The notes beneath the pieces were generated by a model that saw nothing but the letters and a program-made list of their open reading frames with translations, made no database searches and was not told the origin of the DNA. A program made the translations under genes and the position numbers. A stretch of DNA of 64,000 bases from Ashinkailepas kermadecensis (lineage: Eukaryota; Arthropoda; Thecostraca; Neolepadidae). Below, in pieces: positions 48,762 to 58,428 of the stretch. The first letter of the stretch is position 1; each line of letters starts with the position of its first letter. The stretch lies in contig JAOTOM010003943.1 in NCBI GenBank assembly GCA_034440615.1, forward strand, positions 1-64,000. Direction: 5' to 3'.

Positions 48762-48904
48762 GTAATGCTAATTTCAATAACCACTAAATATTCACTAGGC
48801 TGACATTCCGCATAGACATTGACCCCACTATGCGATTGAATAGCACCAGTTGCATCCGGAGGTAAGCGGTAAAGGTTTGACTCTCCGGCAGGGTATGGAC
48901 ATTA

Positions 48905-49295
48905 CGCTGTGTCACCTATCGCAACTTATGGTGCCCTATGATTTCATTATGCCCTATATACGTAAGAACAACACTGCACTATTGATTTCCCTAACTTCAA
49001 ACCCCCATCCCGCCACGAGCAAAAGATCATTCGGCCATCTCCAGACGAAGGCGACACCAGCGCTGCCATGTGCCAATCTCCCAAACTACCACTTCAGTTC
49101 CAATTTTGACAGCTGAACTCCGCTACTAGCAAAGATAAAATGTTGGTGTGAGTAGTGATGGCTTCCAGCAGGTCCTGAATACGAACGAGAATCATTTGTT
49201 ACTTTTAATTACAATTAGTAAGCTCTTACGTGCGATCATGCGACAAGGCGACTGCGGAGCCACACGGCGCCGCCTGCAATGCCATACCTACTTCA
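48905..49295 (+). repeat. Left inverted end of transposon 2 (A-B)
   Basis: Homologous in inverted orientation to 55091-55554. Blocks CTGTGTCAC, GCCCTATGATT, GAGCAAAAGATC, AATTTTGACAGCTG and GATGGCTTCCAGCAGGTC are all shared in order. Confidence 0.8.
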
Positions 49296-49299
49296 AAGA

Positions 49300-50862
49300 T
49301 AAGGAAGGAGCGCTTAATTTTGGACACGTTGTGCGACTGGGCAGAACTGGGCGACCGACAGGCGGTTCCCGTCACCGGACACGGCCTTGCCCAGTGGCCC
49401 AGTGAAGAACCCAGTGAAGCACCGGTGGTCTTGCCGTCCAGCTGCCGAACACTCCACGGAGATGGATTTCTTTGCCATGGATTTGACACACAAACCAGTG
49501 TACCGGCCTCCCTTGGCTCAGCTCGAACAACAGCGGGCACACGTCGCCGGTGTTTACAGCAGCGCCGTCGCATCCGAGGACGCAGACGTCGCCGCCGAAG
49601 GCCGTGGTGATGTAGACCAGCTGCTTCACTTGGTCGATCGCCCTTCCGGTTCCCAGGGTAAACGTCACATACGGACTGCCGGGCTCCGACACTACAGCAA
49701 CATGCTCCTCTGCTGTGTCCGCGGCTCGGCCGGCGAACGTGAGTGGTCTTTTCGACCGTCAAAATATAGGGCACTGAGCTCTGTATCGCGCTGATGCTCG
49801 GCCCTGACTTGAACCGAGGCTTGGCGCACCCGGCTTCGCTCATGCCATATTGTTTTGATTCACGAGCGGCATTGGATCATCCCCGGCGATCCTCCCTATA
49901 TATATTTGGAATCCGCTTATGACGGCGGCCACCGCACGACTTGACAACGCAAACCGATCGGCGGCCAGAGACGTGTGGGTCAGCATCTCCAGAGTCAAGT
50001 CAGCAGTGTCGTGGTCGCCGGCGTCCCAGTCGACATTGCAGGGGTGGTAGTCGGCCACGGGGAGGAGTCGTCGTCTGGGCTCTCGGATACGGCACCAGCT
50101 GCAGGGTCCTGCAGGCCGAAAGGTCCGCCCTCACTGCTGGGTGGGTCAGTTACATCAGACGGTTCGGTCCAGCTGCTGGATGGGCCAGAATCGCTGGGCC
50201 CAGGACTGCTGGCGGCGCCCGTCCCTCGCTCTGGTTCAGCCTCCGCCTGCGGAATACCGCCGTCTGCCGCCTGATGTCTTCCTGACGATCGACGCCGCCC
50301 AGGAACATCCTCCGGGCTCCTATCCGGTCCCTAAGTAACCTGACCTCAGCTGGCTGCACACGGTTGTCTCGTGGGCAGCTGCAGCTGGCGCAGATCTCTG
50401 CACCTGCAGAGAGCGATGTCGAAGAGTTTCTTGAAAAAGTCTTCGTTCTTCCGTGTCCTCGTGTTCTTCCAGTCGCGACACTTGCTCGTGACCTTGTTGA
50501 TTCCCTGGAACTTCTTATGCAACTTTACGCTTGGACTCCTTTGGCCTGCATTGCTGGGATTTCCTCACTAACCCACGTGTCGATAATCTTCTCAGCCATC
50601 GGCTTAAAAATACCGTCAGATAGGTCCTTGCCACGCCGTCGCACATTCACCTTCTCACCAAGGATATGCCTCACATAATTAATGACGTCATTGTTTGTAG
50701 GTAGCTGGTTAGTAGGCAAATCGTTTGGCGATCCGATACAGAAATGCTTGGCTTTGCTGCGCAGCGATATCTTCACCCGGTTCAGGACCTGCGAAGGACA
50801 CGGGATCAAGATGGATGCGGCTGCTTTACGGGGAGGGGAGGTTGGAATCGTATTCCGCAGAT
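49300..50862 (-). pseudogene. Fossil transposase of DNA transposon 2 (D-D-CxxH type)
   Basis: Minus-strand pieces in several frames follow the same order as the transposase at 21155-23309. The N-terminal module begins LPTNNDVINYV and has DTWVSEEIPAM (about 50525-50740). Then come NEDFFKKLFDIA (near 50430-50470), FLGGVDRQ (near 50290) and the LAADRF region (about 49940-49980). The catalytic-type core has FDGRKD (near 49770), GCDGAAVNTG (near 49560) and CQIH (near 49490, the CxxH signature), then LDGKTTG after a frameshift (near 49430). Stops and shifts show it is long dead. Proteins with DGxxVNTG followed by RPLQW-type and CxLH motifs are a recurrent uncharacterised arthropod family (from memory). 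Confidence 0.65.
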
Positions 50863-50873
50863 AGGTAGGTACC

Positions 50874-51056
50874 GTGCTCTGGCAGCCAATGCCAGAGTAC
50901 GGTAGGCTTTGCAATGAGTTAGGTTTGACTTTTGTTGACAAGTGGTGCAGGTTTTATGGCTCATCTGACCTCTATCAGAGGGATGGCCTGCACTTCTCCG
51001 AGAAGGGGGTGCAAGTGTTAGGCAAAGTATATGAACATGTCCTTCAGGGAAACTAG
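50874..51056 (+). pseudogene. LINE ORF1 C-terminus, SGNH/GDSL esterase-like
   Basis: The peptide contains LCNELGLTFVDKW and LYQRDGLHFSEKGVQVL. The Asp-x-x-His arrangement (DGLHFS) at the end of the domain is the catalytic D/H block of SGNH esterases found in ORF1 of CR1-type LINEs. The N-terminal GDS block is absent, so the copy is 5'-truncated here. Confidence 0.65.
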
Positions 51057-51255
51057 ATAATGGGGTGGGGAGGGAAGAATTGGCATTGCCATCTCAGGGA
51101 TATGCCAATAGTGACAGCATAGGCAATAGAACCTCACAGTCAGCAAATAGGGGTAGCAGTAGGTCAAGGGGGCAGAGTGGTAGCTCATCCAGAGATGATA
51201 GAGCTACTCAACATGAAAAAGCCAAAGAGGGTCATGGAACTTTTGTTAGTGTATG

Positions 51256-52044
51256 ATGCTTAATGCTCAGAGCATTCCGTCCAAATTTGATGAGTTCAAG
51301 TGTTATGTTGCTGAGGAGAAACCAGATTTTGTTTGAGAAACCAGATTGACCCATTACTGAGGCATGGGTCAGTGAGGGGTATTTTTGGGATAACTTGCAG
51401 GACTATGAGATCCAGGGATACAATATGTTTTCATGCAATAGGGGTCCAGCAGTGAAAGGGGGTGGTATAATGCTGCATGTGAATAGCTTATGCAGTTCTC
51501 AAAAAGTAGCAGATGGGGTAAAAATGTGTCTGTGGAGTCCATTTGGCTTGATGTTGCTGTCGGAAAAGGCAACAGCAATAAACTGAGGATAGGAGCTTTG
51601 TATCGATCAGGAACCTTGCCACATTCTCAACAACTGGAGCTCGATAAAGTGATTTGTGAGGAAATCAGTGGAAACTTTCAGAGGAAATGCCTTATTCTTG
51701 GTGACTTTAATCTAAAAGGATATGAAAATGTTGGTGTTGGCTCCTCATCATGTAAACTGTTTAGGAAATGCCTTGAAGAGGACTTGTTCTTACACCAGTT
51801 TGTAACGGAACCAACCAGGCAGGGCTCATTCTTGTACCTTGTCTTCTCAGATTTAAGTGATTTAGTTCAAGACTTGACTGTAGGAGAAACTCTGGGAAGA
51901 AGTGACCATAACATAGTAAGATTCAAGGCACAGGTAGCAGGGACAATCAAGGATAATTTGGCAAAGATTCCAAATTTTAACAGGGCAGACGTTGACTGCA
52001 TGAGAGGCTTTAAGTGCTATAAAATTGGAAGAAGAATTCTTTGA
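51256..52044 (+). pseudogene. LINE ORF2 AP endonuclease domain
   Basis: Recognisable blocks are SIPSKFDEFK (start), TEAWVSEG, GGGIMLHVN, RIGALYRSG, LILGDFNLKG (metal-binding and catalytic Asp-Phe-Asn) and GRSDHNIV (catalytic Asp-His). A stop near 51335 and a frameshift around 51490-51540 break it. Confidence 0.8.
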
Positions 52045-53368
52045 TTTAAATGCCTGTGAATTGTGGGAAACCTTCAAATCTTACTTGCGGGAAATTCAGA
52101 TTAGACATGTCCCCCAAAAGCAAAGTCGCAAAAGACGGGTAGGAAAGCCAGCATGGCTTACACAAGATGTGATGAAAGCAATTAAGGCTAAGAAAGATGC
52201 ATTTAGAGTATTTAAGGAAGCTTCAAATATCGTAAATCTAAGGTCGTATCAAAAATCTAGAGATGCTGTGAAGCAGAAAATAGAAAATCAGAGCAGCAAA
52301 GAGAGCAAAAGAATTGGATTTGGCTAGGAACTGTAATGGGGACAGTAAAAAGTTATTTAGTTTCTACAAGCTAAGTAAAGTTTCAAGCACAATTGGTCCA
52401 CTGGAAGTAAATGGGACTATATTGAGCGAGGATGGTGAGATGGTTGAGGAGCTGAGCAAGCAGTTTAAATCAGTGTTTACAGTGGAGGATGTGACTAATC
52501 TGCCAACCGTGAACCACAGTTCAATGACAGGTGATCAGATACACGATGTTGATTTCATTGATAGTGTTATTGTTTCCAATTATATCAGAAAAATAAAGCC
52601 AAACAAGGCAGCAGGACCTGATGGAATTTATGCTAGGGTATTGCGGGAAGCTGAAAAGGAAGTTGTAATTCCACTTAGTATAATATTTTGTAGATCAGTT
52701 TCACAAAATGAAATTCCTACAGATTGGTAACGGGCAAATGTAGTTCCTATTTTCAAGAAAGGAGAAAGAGGGAAAGTTGAAAACTACAGGCCAGTAAGCC
52801 TCACATCCCTAGTCTGCAAGGTACTCGAATCAATTATCAAGGATAGAATAGTTAGTTTTGTGGAAGGAAACAGATTGATTCAAGATACTCAACATGGGTT
52901 TAGAGAAGGGCGATCGTGTCTCACAAATCTCTTGGACTTTTTAATTTTGCTACAGAACAATTTGAACAGGGAAATCAGGTTGATGTAGCATATCTTGACT
53001 TTAGTAAGACCTTTGACAAGGTACCCCATAGACGGTTAATGATGCAGCTTCAGGTCCATGGTATTGCAGGTAGCATCCTAAAATGGATAGAGTTGTGGCT
53101 TTCAGATAGACAGCAGAGAGTGATGCTAAATGGTACAAAGTCATCATGGCAAAATGTTCTTAGTGGAGTACCCCAGGGGTCGGTACTGGGGCCACTATTG
53201 TTCATTATATATGTGAATAGCATTGAATGTGGCCTAAGCAGTAAGGTTTTGAAATTTGCGGATGATTTGAAGATCTTTAGGGCAATAACAGGGCACAATG
53301 AGCAGGTTTTGCTGCAGAAAGACAGACGAGCTAGTGAAGTGGTCCGAAAAATGGCAAATGAAGTTTAA
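52025..53368 (+). pseudogene. LINE ORF2 reverse transcriptase domain
   Basis: Blocks in order: KPNKAAGPDGIYARVL, the fingers motif VVPIFKKGE and NYRPVSLTSLV, QHGFREGRSC, VAYLDFSKTFDKVPH (catalytic Asp), SGVPQGSVLGPLLF, and LKFADDLKIF with the two catalytic aspartates near 53259-53264. Frame changes near 52314 and 52916 and a stop at about 52730 (after PTDW) show it is inactive. Confidence 0.88.
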
Positions 53369-54083
53369 TTTTGATAAGTGCAAAGTCATGCATGTAGGTA
53401 GGCAGCATATGAAGGCTCCATACTTGATGGGTGGCCAAGTACTATCTGTGACTCAGCAGGAGAAGGACTTAGGTGTTATTTTGAACACAAAATTGGGGGC
53501 ATCAGAACAGACCAAAGAAGCCAGGAAGAAGGCACTAAGAATGTTTGGGGCAATACAGAGGAATGTGTCATACAAAAGTGAGGAGGTCATCAGGAAGCTT
53601 TACTGTGCATATGTCAGGCCACATTTGGAATACTGTGTCCAAGCTTGGTCCCCTGGTTATGAGAAAGATTGTTGGCTTTTAGAGAGAGTACAAAAGAGGG
53701 CAACAAAAATGGTTAATGGTATAGGCAACCTGGCATATGAGGAAAGATTGAAGAAATTGAATATGTTTTCACTTAGATATAGAAGGCTGAGAGGAGATCT
53801 CATCGAGGTTTTTAAATTTGTTCATGGTCAGGAACAGGGATATCTCAGGGAAATGTTTGAATTTAACAGAAATGATGCAATTAGAGGTCATCAATTCAAA
53901 ATTAAAGTTAATCACAGCAGGACAAGGTTAAGACATTCTTTCTTCACCAACAGGGTAGTAGAACACTCGAACCAGCTGCCAGGAACCATTGTCAGTAGCA
54001 ACACACTGAACATCTTTAAAAACGGCATAGACAATCATTATAAGAATAGGGGGCTTGTTTTTCTGTATTCCAGGGAGGGTTGA
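53298..54083 (+). CDS. LINE ORF2 C-terminal region
   Basis: A 261-codon open frame follows the RT. LVKWSEKWQMKFNFDKCKVM, QQEKDLGVIL, YVRPHLEYCVQAW, LLERVQKRATKM, YEERLKKLNM and FFTNRVVEHSNQLP are standard blocks of the thumb and C-terminal part in this LINE group. It ends at the ORF2 stop (TGA, 54081-54083). It overlaps the previous frame by about 70 bases through a frameshift. Confidence 0.85.
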   Translation: MSRFCCRKTDELVKWSEKWQMKFNFDKCKVMHVGRQHMKAPYLMGGQVLSVTQQEKDLGVILNTKLGASEQTKEARKKALRMFGAIQRNVSYKSEEVIRKLYCAYVRPHLEYCVQAWSPGYEKDCWLLERVQKRATKMVNGIGNLAYEERLKKLNMFSLRYRRLRGDLIEVFKFVHGQEQGYLREMFEFNRNDAIRGHQFKIKVNHSRTRLRHSFFTNRVVEHSNQLPGTIVSSNTLNIFKNGIDNHYKNRGLVFLYSREG

Positions 54084-54099
54084 TCGACAGGGAGGAGTT

Positions 54100-54510
54100 G
54101 GGAGTTGAGAGGAGTTTGAATTTGTTGAACGTGTTATGCAATAGCAAGTGAGTCTCTTATTAAGTCTAAACGCTTTATAACTTTATATAGGGTGTACCTA
54201 GCAGTGGATGCAGCACCTTCCTTCGGGATGTGATACTGATGAGATTGTCTATGGTAGCACAATGGGTATGATGGGAGGAGTTTGTAATTGTTGAGTGTAT
54301 TATGCAATAGCAAGTGAGTCTCTTATTAAGTCTGAACGCTTTATGAATTTGTGTGGGGTGTGCCTAGTAGTGGATTCGGCACCTTCCTTCGGGATGTGAT
54401 GCTGATGAGATTGTCTATGGTGGCACGATGGGTGTGATGGGAGGAGCTTGTGATTGTTGAGGGTGTTATGCGGTAGCAAGTGAGTGGTGCTAGATAGGCT
54501 GGGATATATA
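54100..54510. repeat. 166-bp tandem repeat in the LINE 3'UTR
   Basis: ATGCAATAGCAAGTGAG and variants occur at 54136, 54302 and 54468, exactly 166 bp apart, with CACCTTCCTTCGGGATGTGA in the first two units. Confidence 0.95.
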
Positions 54511-54650
54511 GCTTCCTAGGAACTTGGGATAAGGGATTGATTGGGGTGGGAGTATGTACATTCCTAGTACCTTTTCTAGATAGGCTTAACCCAGATGGGC
54601 CCCTGTGGCTCTTATTAAGCCTTACTACTTTATGACTTTATGACTTTACT

Positions 54651-54944
54651 CAGTAGGTGCCTACTAAAGGTGCCAAAAGTCAGGTCCGATGACATGGCTC
54701 AACCAGACCTGTGTCGGACCCGATATATGTCCGATCGGGCTAAGCTTGAGATCGGACCGAGCCTGGGGCTTGAGAGGTCGTGCTCGGGCCGGGTCGGGTT
54801 TCGAAGACTCTGCAAGTTGCCATCTCTTGTACCTAACCTACTTATTGATTTGTGGGAAACATTGTTATATCAACTTGGGTGAAGAAATTAAAAGGTAGCA
54901 GGATGCGTGACACTTGTGTTGTAGGTATCAGAAGAACCTTCTCT
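54651..54944. other. Interior of transposon 2 beyond the LINE
   Basis: A GGGCCGGGTCGGG-rich stretch, then unique sequence. It would be the 5' flank of the fossil transposase. No coding signal. Confidence 0.4.
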
Positions 54945-55554
54945 AAGATATCGCCGACTGGTCTTTTGCTCGGGGCAGGATGGCAGTTTGCTTTTAGGGG
55001 AAATTCATAGTGAATGTATTGTTCTTACATGTATGGGGCATAATTAAATCATAAGGGCGCCATGCGCTGCGATAGGTGACACAGCCTGGTAGGCATGGCA
55101 TTGCAGGCAGGCGCTTTGTGGCTTCGTATTCGCCTTGCATGATTGCACTTAAGAGCCTACCAGATGTAATTAAAAGTAATGTATGATCCTCGTGCGTAGT
55201 CAAGACCTGTTGGAAGCCGTCACTGCTCACACCAGTGTCCTATCTTTTGCTTGTAGCGGAGTTACAGCCGTCAAAATTGGGGCTGAAGTGGTTAGTTAGT
55301 TATTAGGGCTTTAGGGCCCATCGTCTTCATTGGTCATGTGGCGCCCATGGGGCTGAGGTGGTAGTGTGGGACATTGCCGCATGGTAGCGCTAGTGTCGCC
55401 TTTGTTAAGGGATGGCTGAACGATCTTCTGCTCGGGCAGGATATGGTTTTAAGTTAGAGAAATTAATTTTGTATTATTATTCCTACGCATACAGGGCATA
55501 ATATAATCATAGGGGCACCGTGCTCTGTCAAAACAATTATCCCGTGATACAGCA
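54945..55554 (-). repeat. Right inverted end of transposon 2 (A-B-A')
   Basis: On the minus strand: A (55554-55232), B (55231-55091), then a second A-like copy (about 55090-54945). Within the outer A, TGGGGCTGAAGTGG (55278-55291) and TGGGGCTGAGGTGG (55348-55361) flank a 56-bp insert, resembling a small insertion with a target duplication. Confidence 0.75.
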
Positions 55555-56130
55555 TAATTGATGTACCAAACACATGCAGATTTCCTGGGTCCATGAAACA
55601 GTGGCTGATCTACCATGTAGCAAGTAGCTGTACTGGGAGGTTAGCTCTCGTCCTGAAATAAATTCAGAACAGCATTATCCTTTAGTCATGCCGACAAGGC
55701 AACATGCGCACGAGTGGTAGGAGGCTGATGGTCGGTGGATATATGGAACTGTTAAATCGATGCTTACAGTTAGCTAAGCGTCCTATTTATCCTACACCCA
55801 GTCTTATCAAGCTGTATCAAATCGTGAGTTGCAAATAAAAATAACCGTTTCAATTCGCGTTTAACACTTATGCCGGTTTCACTAATAAAGTGCGCACAAT
55901 GAAAAGCATCAGGTTGAATTTGCTGTAATCCACATATACATCGAGTACAAGTAATGATCAATGAACCATGAACAATTATGGCCCATGCATAAATTCTTCA
56001 TATATATCTGCATCTTCATGTTAGTATGGATTGACCTAGAAATTTGTTGTGTAACAAAAGAGGTAATAAGTAGAAATACACTTATTTAATATATAATATA
56101 CCTATACACATAATATATAATGATATGTCA
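55555..56130. other. GPCR intron 2, no gene recognised
   Basis: AT-rich non-coding sequence. Confidence 0.5.
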
Positions 56131-56147
56131 GTATGTATATATATATG

Positions 56148-56208
<61 letters not shown>
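56131..56208. repeat. (TA)n microsatellite
   Basis: TA tract with GTA and AAATA interruptions. Confidence 0.97.
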
Positions 56209-56209
56209 A

Positions 56210-57314
56210 TATAGCACAGGTAATAAGACATATATTTCATAAATTTTCATCTCAAGTATGTAGAGATCCACCCTTGTCGGTTTGTTTCTGGGGATGCACT
56301 TAGTTCATAATCAATGTGAAATGAATAGTGGACATTTGTAGCAAAATTATCGTTCAATTAATGGAAACCATACCCGCTGATGTATATATGCAAAGCTGAA
56401 TTATGCAGAATACAACAAATAGGTCAATTATTCATGTGACTTACCTGAACTCTTCAGCACCAAGGTTAAAATTGATCCCAGGACGAAACACTCGCCTCCT
56501 GCGATGCTCGTCTGTGTTTTGCACATTACCGAAACACCTAATTCCAGCATGCCCATTGCAGTAGCTAGTAATAAGGTATTAGCAAGAGCACTTAAACAGG
56601 AAGACAGAATTACCTACGAAGCCTATCTCCTTTACTACTATTCACTGCTATTGGCAAAATCACAATACAATGCTTGGAATGTCAAGCATCACTTGCATGC
56701 AATCGTTTCGTTAAAATTATCTCACCACGAAGGTTTGATGAAACTGAACATGCATTGATGCGTAGTTTTTCAGCTGTGGGTTCGAAAAATGTGTGCTTGT
56801 TTTTGAAAACGTGTTTATATTCACTGATTTTCTTTTCTTGGAAATTGAATTTTCGTTCAATACACAAACATGCTGTTCAGTCGTAAATTCACTGTTCTGA
56901 AATTCTGTTCTGAATATTGACGAAACTGAACCCTGGTCTGCAATTGTCCTTGTCGGGCAATATGCGCAGTGGGGTTTCTTGAAAATATGTCCTCTCAACA
57001 AAGAAATAACCGCCCCAATTATCATCGATGCTTAGCAAATTGGTCGGTTCTAACAAGGTCACGCTGTGTAGTTATGAAACCAGGGAAGGGAGTTCGAGTG
57101 GCAGACTTCCTTAACTTGGGATAAGCTTCACATTAGCTATATGGGCGTTGCGTGGAATATTACTTCTAAATGAGTTATGTTCCCCCTCCATCAAACTCTG
57201 GCATAGGCCTCCAGCCCTCCTAATTTTTGTTCACGAAAAATAGTTACCCGTACCAGAACCCAGCCACCGAGGCTTCTGGAAGGCAAGGCCTAAAGTCCTT
57301 TCTGCTGTTGTCAG
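56210..57314. other. GPCR intron 2, last part
   Basis: Contains the two-strand exon-like stretch at about 56450-56580 discussed in findings. It ends with CTTTCTGCTGTTGTCAG, the acceptor for exon 3. Confidence 0.5.
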
Positions 57315-57554
57315 ATGTTTTCGTCGCTCTATTTCGCAAAGTCGGCCGTAAATCCCGTCGTGTACGGCTGGAAGAACGCCGAGTTCGCCGCCGCGTTTCG
57401 ACAGATCGTCTGCTGCCGACCCAGAGACCTCCGCTGGGAGAGACCGCGCGCCGGCAGCGCCATCTTTACCGTGTCTGAGCAGCTGAGGAGCCATCTGCCA
57501 GACAACGGCCACGCTACCTCCACATCTGTGGAAACGATCAACACGTATTTGTGA
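57315..57554 (+). CDS. Class A GPCR, exon 3: TM7 and C-terminal tail
   Basis: Starts in phase 0 right after CTGTTGTCAG. The peptide MFSSLYFAKSAVNPVVYGW is TM7 with the NPxxY motif (NPVVY). It is followed by helix 8 (KNAEFAAAFRQIVCC, with a probable palmitoylation Cys pair) and a tail ending SVETINTYL before the TGA. With exons 1 and 2 this gives 366 residues, usual for a class A receptor. Intron 2 is 8.55 kb and filled with mobile elements. An ATG at the exon start is an internal Met, not an initiator. Confidence 0.9.
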   Translation: MFSSLYFAKSAVNPVVYGWKNAEFAAAFRQIVCCRPRDLRWERPRAGSAIFTVSEQLRSHLPDNGHATSTSVETINTYL

Positions 57555-57734
57555 GAATGTCGGTTCAGGGCGGCAGAAGTGTCGAAATGCGATTCATTCC
57601 GTGAACGAGAAGGACGGCGAAAGGCGGACAAGCAGATGCAATCTATATCTTTCATGATGTGAAGGTGGTAACAATGCTGTTGTTGTTCATGGTGCTGATG
57701 ATGGCAAGGTATTGGTGTGTGAGGGGAGAGGTGT

Positions 57735-57985
57735 TAGTGTACCGCCGAGTGGCGAAATGATCTGGCTGCTGATGGTGGTGGCACTGATGATGGCAGGGTA
57801 TCTGTGTGTACGAGGGAGGTATATTTGTGTACTGCCGAGTGGCGAAATGATCTGGTTGCTGACGATGGTGCTGATGATGGCAGGGTATCTGTGTGTGCGG
57901 GAAGGGGTGTTTGTGTGCTGCCGAGTGGCCAAGCGATCTGGTTGTTCTGTGAGGTGTGTGTGTGTGGTGTGCCGTCGAATGACCA
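57735..57985. repeat. ~88-bp tandem repeat, ~3 units
   Basis: GCCGAGTGGCGAAATGATCT recurs at 57743 and 57833 (90 bp apart), with a GCCGAGTGGCCAAGCGATCT variant at 57920 (87 bp). Lies just downstream of the GPCR stop, possibly in its 3'UTR. Confidence 0.9.
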
Positions 57986-58310
57986 AGTTTTCTAACAGCG
58001 GGGACGGCAGTGACGTCGGAGTGAAGTGTTGATACCCTTGTGTTTCTGCATGGAGTATTCAGTACTATACTCTCGCATATTATCTGAGCACATTGATTAC
58101 TCCGCCCTGCCAGTCTTGGCGTGATTGACTGTCCGTCGCCGCAATTGTTACTTTTCATTTTCGTGGGGCGACACCCGTCGCTCTTTTCGTTCGTTTCTTG
58201 GGGTGACCCCCGTCACCCCGCGTGGATTTGTTTTTCTCGCATCGTATTTTCGTTCCCTGTGTTCCTGTATCCTTCTTATTTCTTTAAGTTACACTAGGTA
58301 GGGTTTTTTT
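57986..58310. other. Downstream of the GPCR, probably including the 5'UTR of LINE 2
   Basis: CGTGGGGCGACACCCGTCGC and GGGGTGACCCCCGTCACCCC (about 58160-58225) look like the GC-rich 5' leader of the following retrotransposon. Confidence 0.4.
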
Positions 58311-58428
58311 TCCCGCGATGGGGAAAAACGCAAAAAAGATACCGACCCCAGCTCGCCACCGGACTCCGAGACGGAATTTCCGCCGCTGACCACACCTGAC
58401 GACCATCGCACGACCCCGGACTCTGCAC

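Larger units (their letters stand above)
50863..54650 (+). mobile_element. CR1/Jockey-like LINE, 5'-truncated, with esterase-type ORF1 remnant
   Basis: A non-LTR retrotransposon in sense with the GPCR, inserted in transposon 2. Order: ORF1 C-terminus (esterase-like), AP endonuclease, reverse transcriptase, C-terminal domain, 3'UTR of 166-bp tandem units and a short-repeat tail (CTTTATGACTTTATGACTTT). Several frameshifts and a stop interrupt ORF2, yet most blocks are readable, so it is moderately young. The left boundary is approximate; no clear target duplication was found. The clade is judged from motif style only. Confidence 0.85.
48905..55554 (-). mobile_element. DNA transposon 2 (fossil), with long inverted ends, split by a LINE
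   Basis: The left end (48905-49290, +) has block A (CTGTGTCACC..., GCCCTATGATT..., AAGAACAA...) followed by block B (GTGTGAGTAGTGATGGCTTC ... CAATGCCATACCTA). The right end on the minus strand, reading inwards from 55554, has A (to 55232), B (55231-55091) and a second A-like copy (about 55090-54945). The interior holds a minus-strand transposase fossil (49300-50862). A LINE occupies 50863-54650. Without the LINE the element would be about 2.9 kb. It lies entirely within GPCR intron 2. No target duplication was identified. Confidence 0.65.
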
